Positions 8,999 through 18,597 of a DNA stretch of 64,000 nt are shown here, piece by piece. A program made the translations under genes and the position numbers. This stretch comes from Pokkaliibacter sp. MBI-7. GTDB taxonomy: Bacteria > Pseudomonadota > Gammaproteobacteria > Pseudomonadales > Balneatricaceae. Location of the stretch: NCBI RefSeq assembly GCF_029846635.1, contig NZ_JARVTG010000001.1, positions 3,607,501 through 3,671,500 of the forward strand, read 5' to 3'. The notes beneath the pieces were generated by a model, which searched no databases, was not told the origin of the DNA, and saw only the letters and a list, made by a program, of their open reading frames with translations. Numbering within the stretch: position 1 is the stretch's first letter; every line of letters starts with the position of its first letter.

Positions 8999-11845
8999 TT
9001 AGTGGGAGGTAAGCGGTTGCCATTGCTGCAACAGTGCCCCGACGCGCAGCATATCCGGAGTGGCAAAACCTTCGCTGAACTTGCCGTAGACCGGCGCCAG
9101 CAGTTCGTATGCGTCAGCCTGACGTCCCTGGCTGTGCCAGAGCTCTGCCAGGCTGGTCGCGCTGCGCAGTTCCCAGATCAGTGCTCCTTGCTCGCGCGCA
9201 ATCTGTAATGCCCTCGTCAGCACCTGTTCAGCTGTGTCGGCATCTGCCGCAGGTTGCGACAGCAGATGATCCGCCTTCACTCTCAGTAACTCTGCTGTGG
9301 CCCAGCCGGTCAGACCACGCTCTGCGCGCTCCAGTAGCGCCGGACTGGCGAAGCTGGCTCGCAGCGTGGCGATGAATTCGCCAATCATGGTGGCCGGTGG
9401 CTGAGGCGGTTGCGGATAAGGACCATGGCTGTCCACTAGCGGCAGATACAGGCGCTGGTAATAGGGTACCCAGTTCTGGAAGAACACCACGGTGTGCCGG
9501 TGAGTCAGCTGGGCCAGCAGGGTAAGCCGCTGAATGGCCAGCGGATGCTTGCCGTTGTGAAAGGCGATCACAAAACCTGCCATGCACAGGGTGTAGCAAA
9601 TGGACGTGGCATGATCGATCCGGGTGGCACGCTCCAGCGCCAGTGTCGCGACCTGACAGGCCTGCTCGGTTAACCCCTGCAGCCAGAGAATACGTGCCTG
9701 TAGCGTCAGGGTGGCAACATGCAGATCGTACTGGACCCCCAGATTGTGGGTGACATAGCAGGGGGCATGCTGATCAGGTAGCTGACTGCCAATGCTGTCC
9801 AGCAGCTGGCGGGCCTGCCGCTGCTGTCCGGCATAGTGCAGCGCCAGCGCCTGCAGGCGCCTGCTGGTAATCCACACCACGGGCTCGCGTTGCCAGTTCA
9901 GTTTCTCGAACTGCTGGCCTTGCTGCAGCCCGGCACGATAATCGCTGCGGCTGAGATTGATCGTCATCTGTCCGGAAATGGCTTGCAGTTGTCCCATCCG
10001 ATGCTGGCACTGCTCAGCCAGATGGTGGGCGGCGGTGAAGGCCGCCCAGGTTTCCAGGGTATCTCCACGGCAGTGAAACCAGGCACTGCCGAGCAACAGT
10101 TGCAGTTGCATGGTGAGCTCGGCGGAGCGTGCGGCGGTTTCACAACTCAACGCCTGTTGCAGATAGCGGCTGTATTCCTGCAGCAAAGACAGCTCCTGCC
10201 ACAACGGCGAAGACTCGAGGATCAGGCTGATAGCCAGGGCATGATGCAGAGGCCTGTCCAGGGCCCAGTTCATCGCTGCACGCAGTTCGTTCAGCTGCGC
10301 CTCACACTGTTGCCGCCAGCCCGGGTCGGACTGCTGCTCCCATTGCTTTCTGGCACGCTTCATCTGCAGCAGACAAAAGTTGGCGTGGTGCAGGGCCGCC
10401 AGATCATCCTCCTGCACCTGCTGCAGCTGACCGCGTGCATAGCAGCGTGTGGTAGCCAGCAGGTAGTAACGAAGTGTCAGGTGGCTGTTGTCGACGTTCA
10501 GCAATGACTTGTTCACCAGTTCGGCTATGGCCGGCAACAACTGACTGGCTGACAGTGGACCCCAGGGAGCCACCGCGATGGCCGACTCCAGGGTAAAGCG
10601 TCCCTCGAAAATGCTCAGCCGGCGCAGGCTCTGCTGCGCCTGCTCGCACAACAGCTCGTAGCTCCAGTCCAGTGTGGCCCGCAACGTCTGATGACGGGGT
10701 AGGGCAGTACGGCGGCCCTGTGTCAGCAAACGGAAGCTGTTCTGCAACTGAAACAGCAGATCACGCAGGCCTATGCTGCTGAGGTGAGCGGCAGCCAGTT
10801 CGATGGCCAGTGGAATGCCGTCCAGCCGCTGACAAATCTGAACTACCAGCGCCAGTTCCTGAGCATCCGGCGCAAAGTGGCCGGCACAGCCCTGCGCACG
10901 CTCCACAAACAGCTGAATAGCAGGAAAATTCAGGACAGTGTGCGGTTCGGCCATCTGTGTGGTGGGGTAAGCCAGCGCATTGAGGCGAATCACTTGCTCC
11001 CCTTCGATATTCAGTGGTTCACGGCTGGTGCAGAGCAGGTGCAGGTGCGGTGCATGGCGCAGCAGGCTGTCGGCCAGTGCGGCGATGTCATCAATCAGGT
11101 GCTCACAGTTATCGACGACCAGCAGCATGTGGCGGTTCTGCAGGTGTTGGTAGAGCTGCGGCAACGGGTCGCCGTGTGTAGCGGGCAGCTCCAGTACCTT
11201 GCTCAGTACCATGCTGATGGCCGACTCGTCGCGCAGCGGCGCCAGATCCAGCAGCCGAATACCCTGTGCAAACTGGCCAAGCAGCAGCTCCGCTGTGCGC
11301 AGTGCCACGGTGGTTTTACCGATGCCGCCGATGCCGACCACACTGACCAGACGCTGCTGCGGTGTCAGGGTCAGCAGCCGGTGCAGCACATCATCGCGGC
11401 CCAGCATACGGGTCAGGCGGGGCGGCAGGTTGTGTTCCTGCTCACGCCGCAGCGCCGTACCAGAGGGTGTCTCACTGATAATGTTTACCGCCAGACAGTA
11501 ACCACGCTGCGGCACGGTGACGATATAGCGCTGGCCCCGCTGGCCATCACCCAGTGCCTTACGCAGTGCGGCGATATGCACACGCAGGCTGATCTCCTCA
11601 ACGCTGCTGTCGGGCCATACCGTTGCCAGCAGCTGCTTTTTACTGACGACTTCACCAGCGTGTTGCAGCAGCACCAGCAGAATATCCAGCGCCCGTTTGC
11701 CGAGAGTGAGTGGCCGTTCGCCATCAAAGACCAGACGCTGCTGTGGATAAATACGGTAGGCGCCAAAGCACACCGCCTGTTCCTGCCGTGGATAAGGCTC
11801 TGTCACGGCAGTCGGCGGCGGAAGGGGGGAATGGCATGAGTTCAT
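8999..11845 (-). CDS. large winged-helix/STAND-type ATPase regulator with helical repeats
   Basis: This 948-residue predicted cytoplasmic transcription regulator has three parts. They are an OmpR/CadC-type winged helix (residues 28-120, with RYIVTVPQRGYCLAV), an NB-ARC-like ATPase (GIGGIGKT at 171-178, LLVVDNCEH near 237, and LDGIPLAIELAAAHL), and about 450 residues of helical, TPR-like repeats. This resembles the AfsR/MalT arrangement, in which ligand sensing through the repeats is coupled to ATP binding. I chose the start at 11845 because GAGGA lies just upstream. It is divergent from the gene cluster that begins at 12180 and probably controls it. Confidence 0.88.
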   Translation of the reverse strand: MNSCHSPLPPPTAVTEPYPRQEQAVCFGAYRIYPQQRLVFDGERPLTLGKRALDILLVLLQHAGEVVSKKQLLATVWPDSSVEEISLRVHIAALRKALGDGQRGQRYIVTVPQRGYCLAVNIISETPSGTALRREQEHNLPPRLTRMLGRDDVLHRLLTLTPQQRLVSVVGIGGIGKTTVALRTAELLLGQFAQGIRLLDLAPLRDESAISMVLSKVLELPATHGDPLPQLYQHLQNRHMLLVVDNCEHLIDDIAALADSLLRHAPHLHLLCTSREPLNIEGEQVIRLNALAYPTTQMAEPHTVLNFPAIQLFVERAQGCAGHFAPDAQELALVVQICQRLDGIPLAIELAAAHLSSIGLRDLLFQLQNSFRLLTQGRRTALPRHQTLRATLDWSYELLCEQAQQSLRRLSIFEGRFTLESAIAVAPWGPLSASQLLPAIAELVNKSLLNVDNSHLTLRYYLLATTRCYARGQLQQVQEDDLAALHHANFCLLQMKRARKQWEQQSDPGWRQQCEAQLNELRAAMNWALDRPLHHALAISLILESSPLWQELSLLQEYSRYLQQALSCETAARSAELTMQLQLLLGSAWFHCRGDTLETWAAFTAAHHLAEQCQHRMGQLQAISGQMTINLSRSDYRAGLQQGQQFEKLNWQREPVVWITSRRLQALALHYAGQQRQARQLLDSIGSQLPDQHAPCYVTHNLGVQYDLHVATLTLQARILWLQGLTEQACQVATLALERATRIDHATSICYTLCMAGFVIAFHNGKHPLAIQRLTLLAQLTHRHTVVFFQNWVPYYQRLYLPLVDSHGPYPQPPQPPATMIGEFIATLRASFASPALLERAERGLTGWATAELLRVKADHLLSQPAADADTAEQVLTRALQIAREQGALIWELRSATSLAELWHSQGRQADAYELLAPVYGKFSEGFATPDMLRVGALLQQWQPLTSH

Positions 11846-12050
11846 CACAGGTTCCTCGATTGGCCGGGGAGTGGCTCCTGGCAAGGCATCTTCAGACAAA
11901 CCGCTATGTCGGAAGGTCGCGCCGGTACAGCGTCATACGTTCTGCTATCTGTCTGCATCCACGGCTATCCGTTAAGGATTGTTCAACTATCTTCCGCAGC
12001 CCCACCCGTCAATGCAACACAGCATGTCCCTTCCGGCCGTAATTCCTCAG

Positions 12051-12113
12051 GTGTTAAGCAGTTGTTAACGAGGATTAACAATAGACCGCCAACGACGATT
12101 AACAACCATTAAC
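12051..12113. promoter_or_regulatory. TTAACAA box cluster, candidate operator
   Basis: The divergent spacer contains an inverted repeat TTGTTAA (12062-12068) / TTAACAA (12075-12081), a further TTAACAA at 12099-12105 and a TTAAC at 12109-12113; a weaker GTGTTAAGCA lies at 12051. Repeats at roughly helical-turn spacing suit an OmpR-type winged-helix protein. They lie between the large regulator gene and the 12180 gene. Binding by that regulator is an inference. Confidence 0.5.
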
Positions 12114-12179
12114 TCGCACATCCACCGCTGCCAGCCAAAGATAGATGCACGACACAGGCCAGGGTTCAGGAGAGCCGGC

Positions 12180-12776
12180 ATGAGCAAGGTAGTGGTGGTG
12201 TATCACAGTGGCTATGGCCATACCCGGGTACTGGCAGAAGCGGTAGCCCGCGGGGTGGAAACCCGGCCCGACAGTACCGCGCTGCTGCTTTCGGTGGAGC
12301 AGGTAGCCCTGCACTGGCAGCAGATGCACGGTGCCGATGCCATCATCTTTGGCTCTCCGACCTACATGGGCTGTGTGTCGGCCCAGTTCAAACACTTTAT
12401 GGAGGCCACCTCGGCCTTCTATCTGGCTAAGCCCTGGCGCAACAAGCTGGCTGCTGGCTTTACCAATTCCGGTAATCAGTGTGGCGACAAATTCAACACC
12501 CTGGTGCAGATGGTCACCTTCGCTGCCCAGCACTCGATGATCTGGGTGGGTCTGGACCTGCTGCCCGGTAACAACACCCGTGTAGCGACGGCACAGGATC
12601 TCAATCGTCTCGGTGGGTCACTGGGGGCCATGGCGCAGTCCAATCTGGATGAAGGCAGCGATACCGCGCCGCCTGAAGCGGACCGCCGTACAGCGATGCA
12701 TCTCGGTGAACGGGTGGCCACGCTGGCTGCACAGATGAGCCCTATTCAAACCCACCTGTCATCCCAGTCGGGCTGA
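12180..12776 (+). CDS. flavodoxin-like NAD(P)H:quinone reductase family protein
   Basis: This 198-residue protein has the flavodoxin fold seen in WrbA-like and MdaB-like enzymes. The FMN phosphate-binding loop is YHSGYGHTRVLAEAV (residues 8-22), and GSPTYMGCVSAQFKHFM provides the second FMN loop. It probably carries out two-electron reduction of quinones or similar electrophiles with bound FMN. It is the first gene of a long plus-strand cluster and lies directly behind the TTAACAA boxes. The exact substrate is unknown. Confidence 0.85.
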   Translation: MSKVVVVYHSGYGHTRVLAEAVARGVETRPDSTALLLSVEQVALHWQQMHGADAIIFGSPTYMGCVSAQFKHFMEATSAFYLAKPWRNKLAAGFTNSGNQCGDKFNTLVQMVTFAAQHSMIWVGLDLLPGNNTRVATAQDLNRLGGSLGAMAQSNLDEGSDTAPPEADRRTAMHLGERVATLAAQMSPIQTHLSSQSG

Positions 12777-12797
12777 CCTGAAAGGAGAGCACCGAAC

Positions 12798-13835
12798 ATG
12801 AACCTGAACCTGACTCCGCGTCTGCTGGGGGCTGCGCTGGCCCTGTCTGCCGGGCTGACAGCCATCCCCCCTGCGCTGGCTGCTGACAAGCCAGCGGTTG
12901 AACACCAGACCCAGGCCTTTCTCAATGCCCTGGCCAAAGGCGGTGGCAAGCCCATCGAACAGCTGACCCCTATCGAGGCACGGGCGGTACTGACCGGCGC
13001 GCAGAAGTCTGTGGCGGTGGATATGTCAGGCATTACGACTGAGGAAAAATCCATCGAGGTCAACGGTAAGTCTGTCGGTTTGACCATCGTACGCCCTGAA
13101 GGCGTGGCCGGGACGCTGCCGGTGTTCATGTTCTTCCACGGTGGTGGCTGGGTACTGGGTGACTATCCCACCCATGCCCGTCTGATCCGTGATCTGGTGG
13201 TCAATTCAGGTGCTGTGGCGGTGTACGTCAATTACACCCCCTCACCTGAGGCACAGTATCCCACGGCCATCAATCAGGCTTATGCGGCTACCGTCTGGGT
13301 GGCGGCGCACGGTGCTGAGCTGGGGGTGGATGGCTCGCGGCTGGCTGTTGCCGGCAACAGTGTCGGCGGCAACATGGCTGCGGTAGTGAGCCTGATGGCG
13401 AAGGACAAGGGGGCTCCGGCCATCCGCTTTCAGGCCCTGTTATGGCCCGTCACCGATGCCGGGATGGATACCCCCTCTTACAAGGCGTTTGCTCAGGGCT
13501 ACTTCCTGACCAAACCGATGATGAAGTGGTTCTGGGACAACTACACCACCGACAAAAAACAGCGCGCGCAGATTACCGCCTCGCCGCTGCGCGCCAGTCT
13601 GGCTGAGCTCAAAGGCCTGCCGCCGGCACTGGTGATTACCGCCGCTGACGACGTGCTGCGTGATGAAGGGGAAGCCTATGCGCACAAGCTGGATCAGGCC
13701 GGCGTGGCGGTCACCGCGACCCGCTACAACGGCATGATTCATGACTTTGGCCTGCTTAACCCACTGGCAGCACTGCCTTCTACCCAGTCTGCCATGCTGC
13801 AGGCCGGCACCGAGCTGAAGAAGCACCTGCAATAA
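12798..13835 (+). CDS. exported alpha/beta hydrolase of the HSL (family IV) esterase type
   Basis: This 345-residue protein has a clear signal peptide (cleavage after ALAA near residue 29), so it is likely periplasmic. The oxyanion motif FFHGGGWVLGD and the nucleophile elbow GNSVGGN mark the hormone-sensitive-lipase family, in place of the usual GDSAGGN. The catalytic Asp is probably in TAADDVLRDEG and the His in GMIHDFGLL. It follows the flavodoxin gene by 21 nt and has an AAAGGAG ribosome-binding site. It likely cleaves a small carboxylic ester. Confidence 0.88.
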   Translation: MNLNLTPRLLGAALALSAGLTAIPPALAADKPAVEHQTQAFLNALAKGGGKPIEQLTPIEARAVLTGAQKSVAVDMSGITTEEKSIEVNGKSVGLTIVRPEGVAGTLPVFMFFHGGGWVLGDYPTHARLIRDLVVNSGAVAVYVNYTPSPEAQYPTAINQAYAATVWVAAHGAELGVDGSRLAVAGNSVGGNMAAVVSLMAKDKGAPAIRFQALLWPVTDAGMDTPSYKAFAQGYFLTKPMMKWFWDNYTTDKKQRAQITASPLRASLAELKGLPPALVITAADDVLRDEGEAYAHKLDQAGVAVTATRYNGMIHDFGLLNPLAALPSTQSAMLQAGTELKKHLQ

Positions 13836-13881
13836 GTCAGCGCTCTGGCTGATCCACACAACCGCAGACAGGAGAACCTCC

Positions 13882-14706
13882 ATGGCTACCTTCACCACCC
13901 GCGATGGCGTCGACATCTATTACAAGGACTGGGGCAGCGGTCAGCCCGTCGTGTTCAGCCACGGCTGGCCGCTCAATGCAGACAGCTGGGAAGCGCAGAT
14001 GCTGTTCCTGGCCTCTCACGGTTACCGGGTTATTGCCCATGATCGTCGTGGTCATGGACGTTCCTCTCAGCCCTGGCAGGGCAACGATATGGACCACTAT
14101 GCCGATGATCTGGCCGAGCTGATGGAAGTGCTGGATCTGCACAATGCGGTGCTGTTTGGCTTTTCTACCGGAGGTGGTGAAGTGGCTCGCTATATCGGAC
14201 GTCACGGCAGCAAACGGGTGGCCAAAGCCGGGCTGATTGCCTCGGTGCCGCCGCAGATGCTGCAGACAGCGAGTAATCCTGACGGGCTGCCGATGGCCGT
14301 ATTTGACGGCATCCGTGCCGCATCACTGGCCAACCGTGCCCAGCTATACAAGGATCTGGCCAGCGGCCCGTTCTTCGGTTTCAACCTTGACGGTGCAACG
14401 CCATCAGCGGGGCTGATCGATACCTTCTGGATGCAGGGCATGATGTCCGGGCACAAGAATACCTACGACTGCATTGCCGCCTTCTCGGAAACGGACTTCA
14501 CCGAAGACCTGCAGAAATTCGATATCCCCACCCTGATTATTCATGGCGACGCCGATCAGGTGGTGCCTATTGGCACCTCGGCGCAGGCTGCCGCCAGACT
14601 GATCAGGGATGCCGTACTCAAGGTTTACCCCGGTGCACCGCACGGCCTGACCGATACCCATAAGGATCAGCTCAATACTGACCTGCTGGCCTTTATTCAG
14701 GGCTGA
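13882..14706 (+). CDS. alpha/beta hydrolase, cofactor-free haloperoxidase type
   Basis: This 274-residue protein closely matches non-haem chloroperoxidase/arylesterase proteins. Key features are FSHGWPLNADSW (oxyanion), IAHDRRGHGRSSQPW, the nucleophile elbow GFSTGGGE, the acid in IIHGDADQVVP and the catalytic His in YPGAPHGLTDTH. No signal peptide is visible. Members act as esterases or perhydrolases; halogenation is usually a side activity. It continues the co-directional cluster, 46 nt after the secreted esterase gene. Confidence 0.9.
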   Translation: MATFTTRDGVDIYYKDWGSGQPVVFSHGWPLNADSWEAQMLFLASHGYRVIAHDRRGHGRSSQPWQGNDMDHYADDLAELMEVLDLHNAVLFGFSTGGGEVARYIGRHGSKRVAKAGLIASVPPQMLQTASNPDGLPMAVFDGIRAASLANRAQLYKDLASGPFFGFNLDGATPSAGLIDTFWMQGMMSGHKNTYDCIAAFSETDFTEDLQKFDIPTLIIHGDADQVVPIGTSAQAAARLIRDAVLKVYPGAPHGLTDTHKDQLNTDLLAFIQG

Positions 14707-14844
14707 GCAGGCAGCCGTTGCAACCGGCCGGGAGTGCTGGTGCGACAGTCACTGCGAACGCGTAATACCCCTGACAACCGTGTTCTGTCGCAGTTGAGAT
14801 CAGCTGCGCTCTTTAACCACGTCCACAGCAAGAGGATAAACACC

Positions 14845-15498
14845 ATGGCCATCGCCAAAGCCGTACCCGGCAAAACCCTGCTCAACCACAACGATCACAC
14901 CCTGATCATGATCGACCACCAGTCACAGATGTCCTTCGCCACCAAGTCCATTGACGCGGTGACCCTGCGCAACAACGCGGCGCTGGTCGCCAAGGCCGCT
15001 GACGAGTTCGGGGTGTCCACCATCCTGACAACGGTAGCCGAGAAGAGCTTCTCCGGCCCGATCTTCGATGAGATCAAGTCAGTATTCCCCGACTACAACG
15101 TCATTGACCGTACCACTATGAACACCTGGGAAGACGAACGTATCGCAGTGGAAGTCAACAAGTACGGCAAGAGCAAAATTGTACTGGCTGGCCTGTGGAC
15201 CTCTGTCTGCATCGTTGGCCCGGCGCTGTCGGCACTGGATCAGGGCTTTGAAGTGTATGTCATCACCGATGCCTGTGGTGACGTCTCAACCGAAGCGCAC
15301 GAAATGGCCATTACCCGCATGGTGCAGCTGGGTGCCCGCCCGATGACCTCACTGCAGTACCTGCTGGAACTGCAGCGTGACTGGGCCCGCGGTGAAACCT
15401 ATGACCAGACCGTGAAAACCTCTATTGCCCATGGCGGTGCCTATGGTCTGGGTCTGATCTACGCCAAGACCATGTTCAACGCCTCCGAAGGGCACTGA
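14845..15498 (+). CDS. isochorismatase-family hydrolase
   Basis: This 217-residue cysteine hydrolase has the family triad region: Asp in LIMIDHQSQMSF, a Lys in the following strand region, and Cys in AGLWTSVCIVGPAL preceded by a likely cis-peptide. I chose the start at 14845 because AGAGGA lies just upstream; an in-frame ATG 37 codons earlier covers non-conserved sequence. A second family member lies at 21625 in the same cluster. The substrate is unknown, but the family hydrolyses amides, nicotinamide-like compounds or vinyl ethers. Confidence 0.88.
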   Translation: MAIAKAVPGKTLLNHNDHTLIMIDHQSQMSFATKSIDAVTLRNNAALVAKAADEFGVSTILTTVAEKSFSGPIFDEIKSVFPDYNVIDRTTMNTWEDERIAVEVNKYGKSKIVLAGLWTSVCIVGPALSALDQGFEVYVITDACGDVSTEAHEMAITRMVQLGARPMTSLQYLLELQRDWARGETYDQTVKTSIAHGGAYGLGLIYAKTMFNASEGH

Positions 15499-15580
15499 TC
15501 GCTCCTGAAAGTCAACAGCGGGCGGCCCGCGCTCTGTGGCCGCCAGCGCTGACCAGCCCACTGACAGAGGAAAACGGAAG

Positions 15581-15994
15581 ATGGCGAACACCCTGACGGA
15601 CTGGGGCCTGCTGTTTCAGCGGCTGGCCGGTTCTCTGTTAGTGCTGCAGGTTCATGGCCTGCCCAAATTGCTGCATTTCCAGCAGCAGCTGGCGCTGATC
15701 GAAGACCCCTTTGGTCTGGGAGCGCATCTGACCCTGAGTCTGGCAATCGCCGCCGAGGTGCTGTGTCCGCTGCTGATCATGCTGGGAGTGTTTACCCGGC
15801 TGGCCTGCCTGCCATTGCTGTTTCTGCTGCTGGTGGCCCTGCTGCTGGTGCATCCGCAATGGAGCCTGGCCGAGGGCCAGTTTGGCTGGCTGCTGCTGAT
15901 TCTGTTCGGCACCCTGCTGATGACGGGGCCGGGCCGTCTGGCACTGGGGCAGCGGGTTGCCATCAGGTATCCCCGGCTGGCCCGGGTGAGCTGA
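15581..15994 (+). CDS. DoxX-family membrane protein
   Basis: This 137-residue protein has four predicted membrane helices and the DoxX pattern (LLFQRLAGSLLVLQVHGLPK at the start, then LSLAIAAEVLCPLLIMLGVF). I chose the start at 15581, with GAGG in front. DoxX-type proteins are often found with oxidoreductases and thiol or electrophile stress genes, but their chemistry is poorly known. It lies between the isochorismatase and the ABM gene. Confidence 0.85.
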   Translation: MANTLTDWGLLFQRLAGSLLVLQVHGLPKLLHFQQQLALIEDPFGLGAHLTLSLAIAAEVLCPLLIMLGVFTRLACLPLLFLLLVALLLVHPQWSLAEGQFGWLLLILFGTLLMTGPGRLALGQRVAIRYPRLARVS

Positions 15995-16016
15995 GTTCTG
16001 AACTGTAAAGGGCCAA

Positions 16017-16562
16017 ATGATGAATGAGCAGGACGTGGTGACGCTGATTGTGCGCCACCGGATCAGACCGGGTGTTGACCTGGCCTACGAGCAGTGGCTG
16101 CGCCGTACCACTCAGGTGGCTGCCAGCTACCCCGGCCACCTTGGTGTCAATGTAATCCGTGATCTGGATCGCTTTGTGTGTGTGCTGCGTTTCTGTGGCA
16201 CCACTGAGCTGCAGAACTGGCTGGACTCTGCTGAGCGTAAACAGCTGATCGATGAAGTCCTGCCACTGCTGGTGGAAGGCGACCAGTTTGAGGTCGACGG
16301 CGCGCGCGAGTTCTGGTTCACCCCCGGACAGATTGCCCCTCCGCCGCGCTGGAAACAGGCCTGCATCACCTTTCTGGTGATACTGCCGCTGAGCATGCTG
16401 GTGCCGCTGCTATGGCGCCCTGCTTTTCAACAGTGGCCATGGCTGGGCGGTTTTGTCCCCAGCAACGTGGTGATCACCCTCAGCATCGTATTGCTGGTGG
16501 TCTACTTCTTTATGCCCCGGGTGACTGCACTGTTTGCCCGCTGGCTGGAGGGGCGCGCTTAG
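16017..16562 (+). CDS. membrane-anchored antibiotic-biosynthesis-monooxygenase (ABM) domain protein
   Basis: This 181-residue protein starts with an ABM-type ferredoxin-like domain (VTLIVRHRIRPGVDLAYEQW through EFWFTPGQ, residues 8-105). Two hydrophobic helices follow (about 115-132 and 147-168). The fold forms cofactor-free monooxygenases or haem-binding dimers; the C-terminal membrane anchor is typical of a bacterial subgroup of unknown function. ATG codons at 16017 and 16020 are both possible starts. Confidence 0.82.
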   Translation: MMNEQDVVTLIVRHRIRPGVDLAYEQWLRRTTQVAASYPGHLGVNVIRDLDRFVCVLRFCGTTELQNWLDSAERKQLIDEVLPLLVEGDQFEVDGAREFWFTPGQIAPPPRWKQACITFLVILPLSMLVPLLWRPAFQQWPWLGGFVPSNVVITLSIVLLVVYFFMPRVTALFARWLEGRA

Positions 16563-16636
16563 TCGCCCCTCATTTCTCCAGCCGCTTCGTCAAGGCGTGT
16601 GGCTGCTGTATCCACCTGAACAGGAAGGGCAAGGTT

Positions 16637-18475
16637 ATGAATGCCGATCTGATTCTGCACAATGGTCGACTGCACACGGTTGATCGCGATAAACCTACCG
16701 CCACTGCCGTTGCCATCAAGGATGGCCGCTTTAGCGTGGTCGGCAGTGACGCTGAGGTCATGGCGGTACGCGGAGATCACACCAGAGTGATTGATCTGCA
16801 GGGGCGCACCGTCGTGCCGGGTCTCAATGATTCTCACCTGCACCTGATTCGTGGCGGGCTGAACTACAACCTGGAGCTGCGCTGGGAAGGGGTACCTTCG
16901 CTGGCGGACGCATTGCGTATGCTCAAAGAGCAGGCTGATGTGACGCCAGCGCCCCAGTGGGTGCGGGTAGTCGGTGGCTGGAATGAGTTCCAGTTTGCTG
17001 AAAAACGCATGCCTACGCTGGAAGAGCTGAACAGGGCCGCACCGGATACCCCGGTGTTTGTGCTGCACCTTTATGATCGTGCGCTGCTTAACCGTGCCGC
17101 CCTTAAGGTGGTCGGCTATACCCGTGACACGCCCAACCCGCCCGGTGGTGAAATTCAGCGCGATGCCAACGGTGAGCCGACCGGCATGCTGATTGCCCGG
17201 CCCAACGCCATGATTCTCTACGCGACGCTGGCCAAAGGGCCCAAGCTGCCGCTGGAATATCAGGTCAATTCCACCCGTCAGTTCATGCGTGAACTGAACC
17301 GTCTGGGTGTGACCAGCTGCATTGATGCCGGCGGTGGCTTTCAGAATTATCCCGATGACTATGCGGTGATTCAGCAGCTGGCCAAAGATCAGCAGCTGAC
17401 CGTGCGGATTGCCTACAACCTGTTTACCCAGAAGCCCAAAGAAGAACTGAGCGACTTCAGAAACTGGACCAGCTCGGTGTCACTGCATCAGGGCGATGAC
17501 TTCCTCCGTCACAACGGTGCCGGGGAAATGCTGGTGTTCTCCGCCGCGGATTTCGAGGATTTTCTTGAGCCCCGTCCTGACCTGCCCGCCAGTATGGAGG
17601 CAGAGCTGGAACCGGTGGTACGGCATCTGGTTGAGCAGCGCTGGCCCTTCCGCCTGCACGCCACCTACAACGAGTCGATCTCGCGCATGCTGGACGTGTT
17701 CGAGAAGGTCAACCGCGACATCCCCTTCAATGGCCTGCCGTGGTTCTTCGATCACGCCGAAACCATCACCCCGCAGAATATTGAGCGGGTACGGGCACTG
17801 GGAGGCGGCATCGCTATTCAGGACCGCATGGCCTTTCAGGGCGAATACTTCGTTGATCGTTATGGCCATCAGGCGGCGGAGCAGACCCCGCCGATCAAAC
17901 GCATGCTGGCTGAAGGCGTGCCGGTCGGAGCGGGCACCGATGCTACCCGCGTGTCCAGCTACAACCCCTGGACGTCGCTGTACTGGCTGGTCAGTGGCCG
18001 CACCGTCGGTGGCACGGCGTTGTATCCGGAAGGGCTGTCGCGGGATACCGCACTGCAGCTGTTTACTCACGGCAGTGCCTGGTTTTCGTCGGAGCAGGGC
18101 AAGAAAGGTCAGATCAAAGTGGGTCAACTGGCAGACCTGATTGCCCTGTCCGGCGACTTTTTTACGGTGGAAGAGGAAGCCATCAAGTGGCTGGAGTCGG
18201 TACTGACGGTGGTCGATGGCAAGGTGGTGTATGCCGCCGAAGAGTTCGATGACCTGTGTCCGCCCAGTGTGCCGGTCATGCCTGACTGGTCGCCGGTACA
18301 CAAGGTGCCCGGCCACTGGCGCCCGGCCTCGCCCCTGCTGAAGCAGGTGCACCAGTGCTCAGGCCCCTGTGCGGTGCATGCCCACAGTCATGATCGGGTA
18401 CGCACGGCCAATGTGCCGGTCAGTGATTTTCAGGGCTTCTGGGGCGCCTTTGGCTGTTCCTGTTTCGCCTTCTGA
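16637..18475 (+). CDS. amidohydrolase, YtcJ/AepA type
   Basis: This 612-residue metal-dependent hydrolase belongs to amidohydrolase subgroup 3. It begins MNADLILHNGRLHTVD, has the metal-binding NDSHLHL (DxHxH) near residue 65, later His-bearing segments RLHATYNES and WFFDHAETI, and the catalytic Asp in GAGTDATRVSSYNPW. I chose the start at 16637, just after GGAAGG. The C-terminal tail past the usual end carries several Cys and His residues. No signal peptide is seen. It is probably the central catabolic or detoxifying enzyme of the cluster; the substrate is unknown. Confidence 0.88.
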   Translation: MNADLILHNGRLHTVDRDKPTATAVAIKDGRFSVVGSDAEVMAVRGDHTRVIDLQGRTVVPGLNDSHLHLIRGGLNYNLELRWEGVPSLADALRMLKEQADVTPAPQWVRVVGGWNEFQFAEKRMPTLEELNRAAPDTPVFVLHLYDRALLNRAALKVVGYTRDTPNPPGGEIQRDANGEPTGMLIARPNAMILYATLAKGPKLPLEYQVNSTRQFMRELNRLGVTSCIDAGGGFQNYPDDYAVIQQLAKDQQLTVRIAYNLFTQKPKEELSDFRNWTSSVSLHQGDDFLRHNGAGEMLVFSAADFEDFLEPRPDLPASMEAELEPVVRHLVEQRWPFRLHATYNESISRMLDVFEKVNRDIPFNGLPWFFDHAETITPQNIERVRALGGGIAIQDRMAFQGEYFVDRYGHQAAEQTPPIKRMLAEGVPVGAGTDATRVSSYNPWTSLYWLVSGRTVGGTALYPEGLSRDTALQLFTHGSAWFSSEQGKKGQIKVGQLADLIALSGDFFTVEEEAIKWLESVLTVVDGKVVYAAEEFDDLCPPSVPVMPDWSPVHKVPGHWRPASPLLKQVHQCSGPCAVHAHSHDRVRTANVPVSDFQGFWGAFGCSCFAF

Positions 18476-18597
18476 AGACCGCTCAGTCCTGACTGAATCA
18501 CACAGTGCTTTTGCGTGTCGCTGATGGGCAGTGGTGCAGGTATCCCCGGCATCATGCTCATCGCGACAGCGTCCCCGGCTGTGCAGGAGTTGCCCCT

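Noticed and set aside
10784..11839. 351-codon plus-strand reading frame
   Set aside because: It is antisense to the winged-helix/ATPase domains of the large regulator, an effect of GC-rich codon use.
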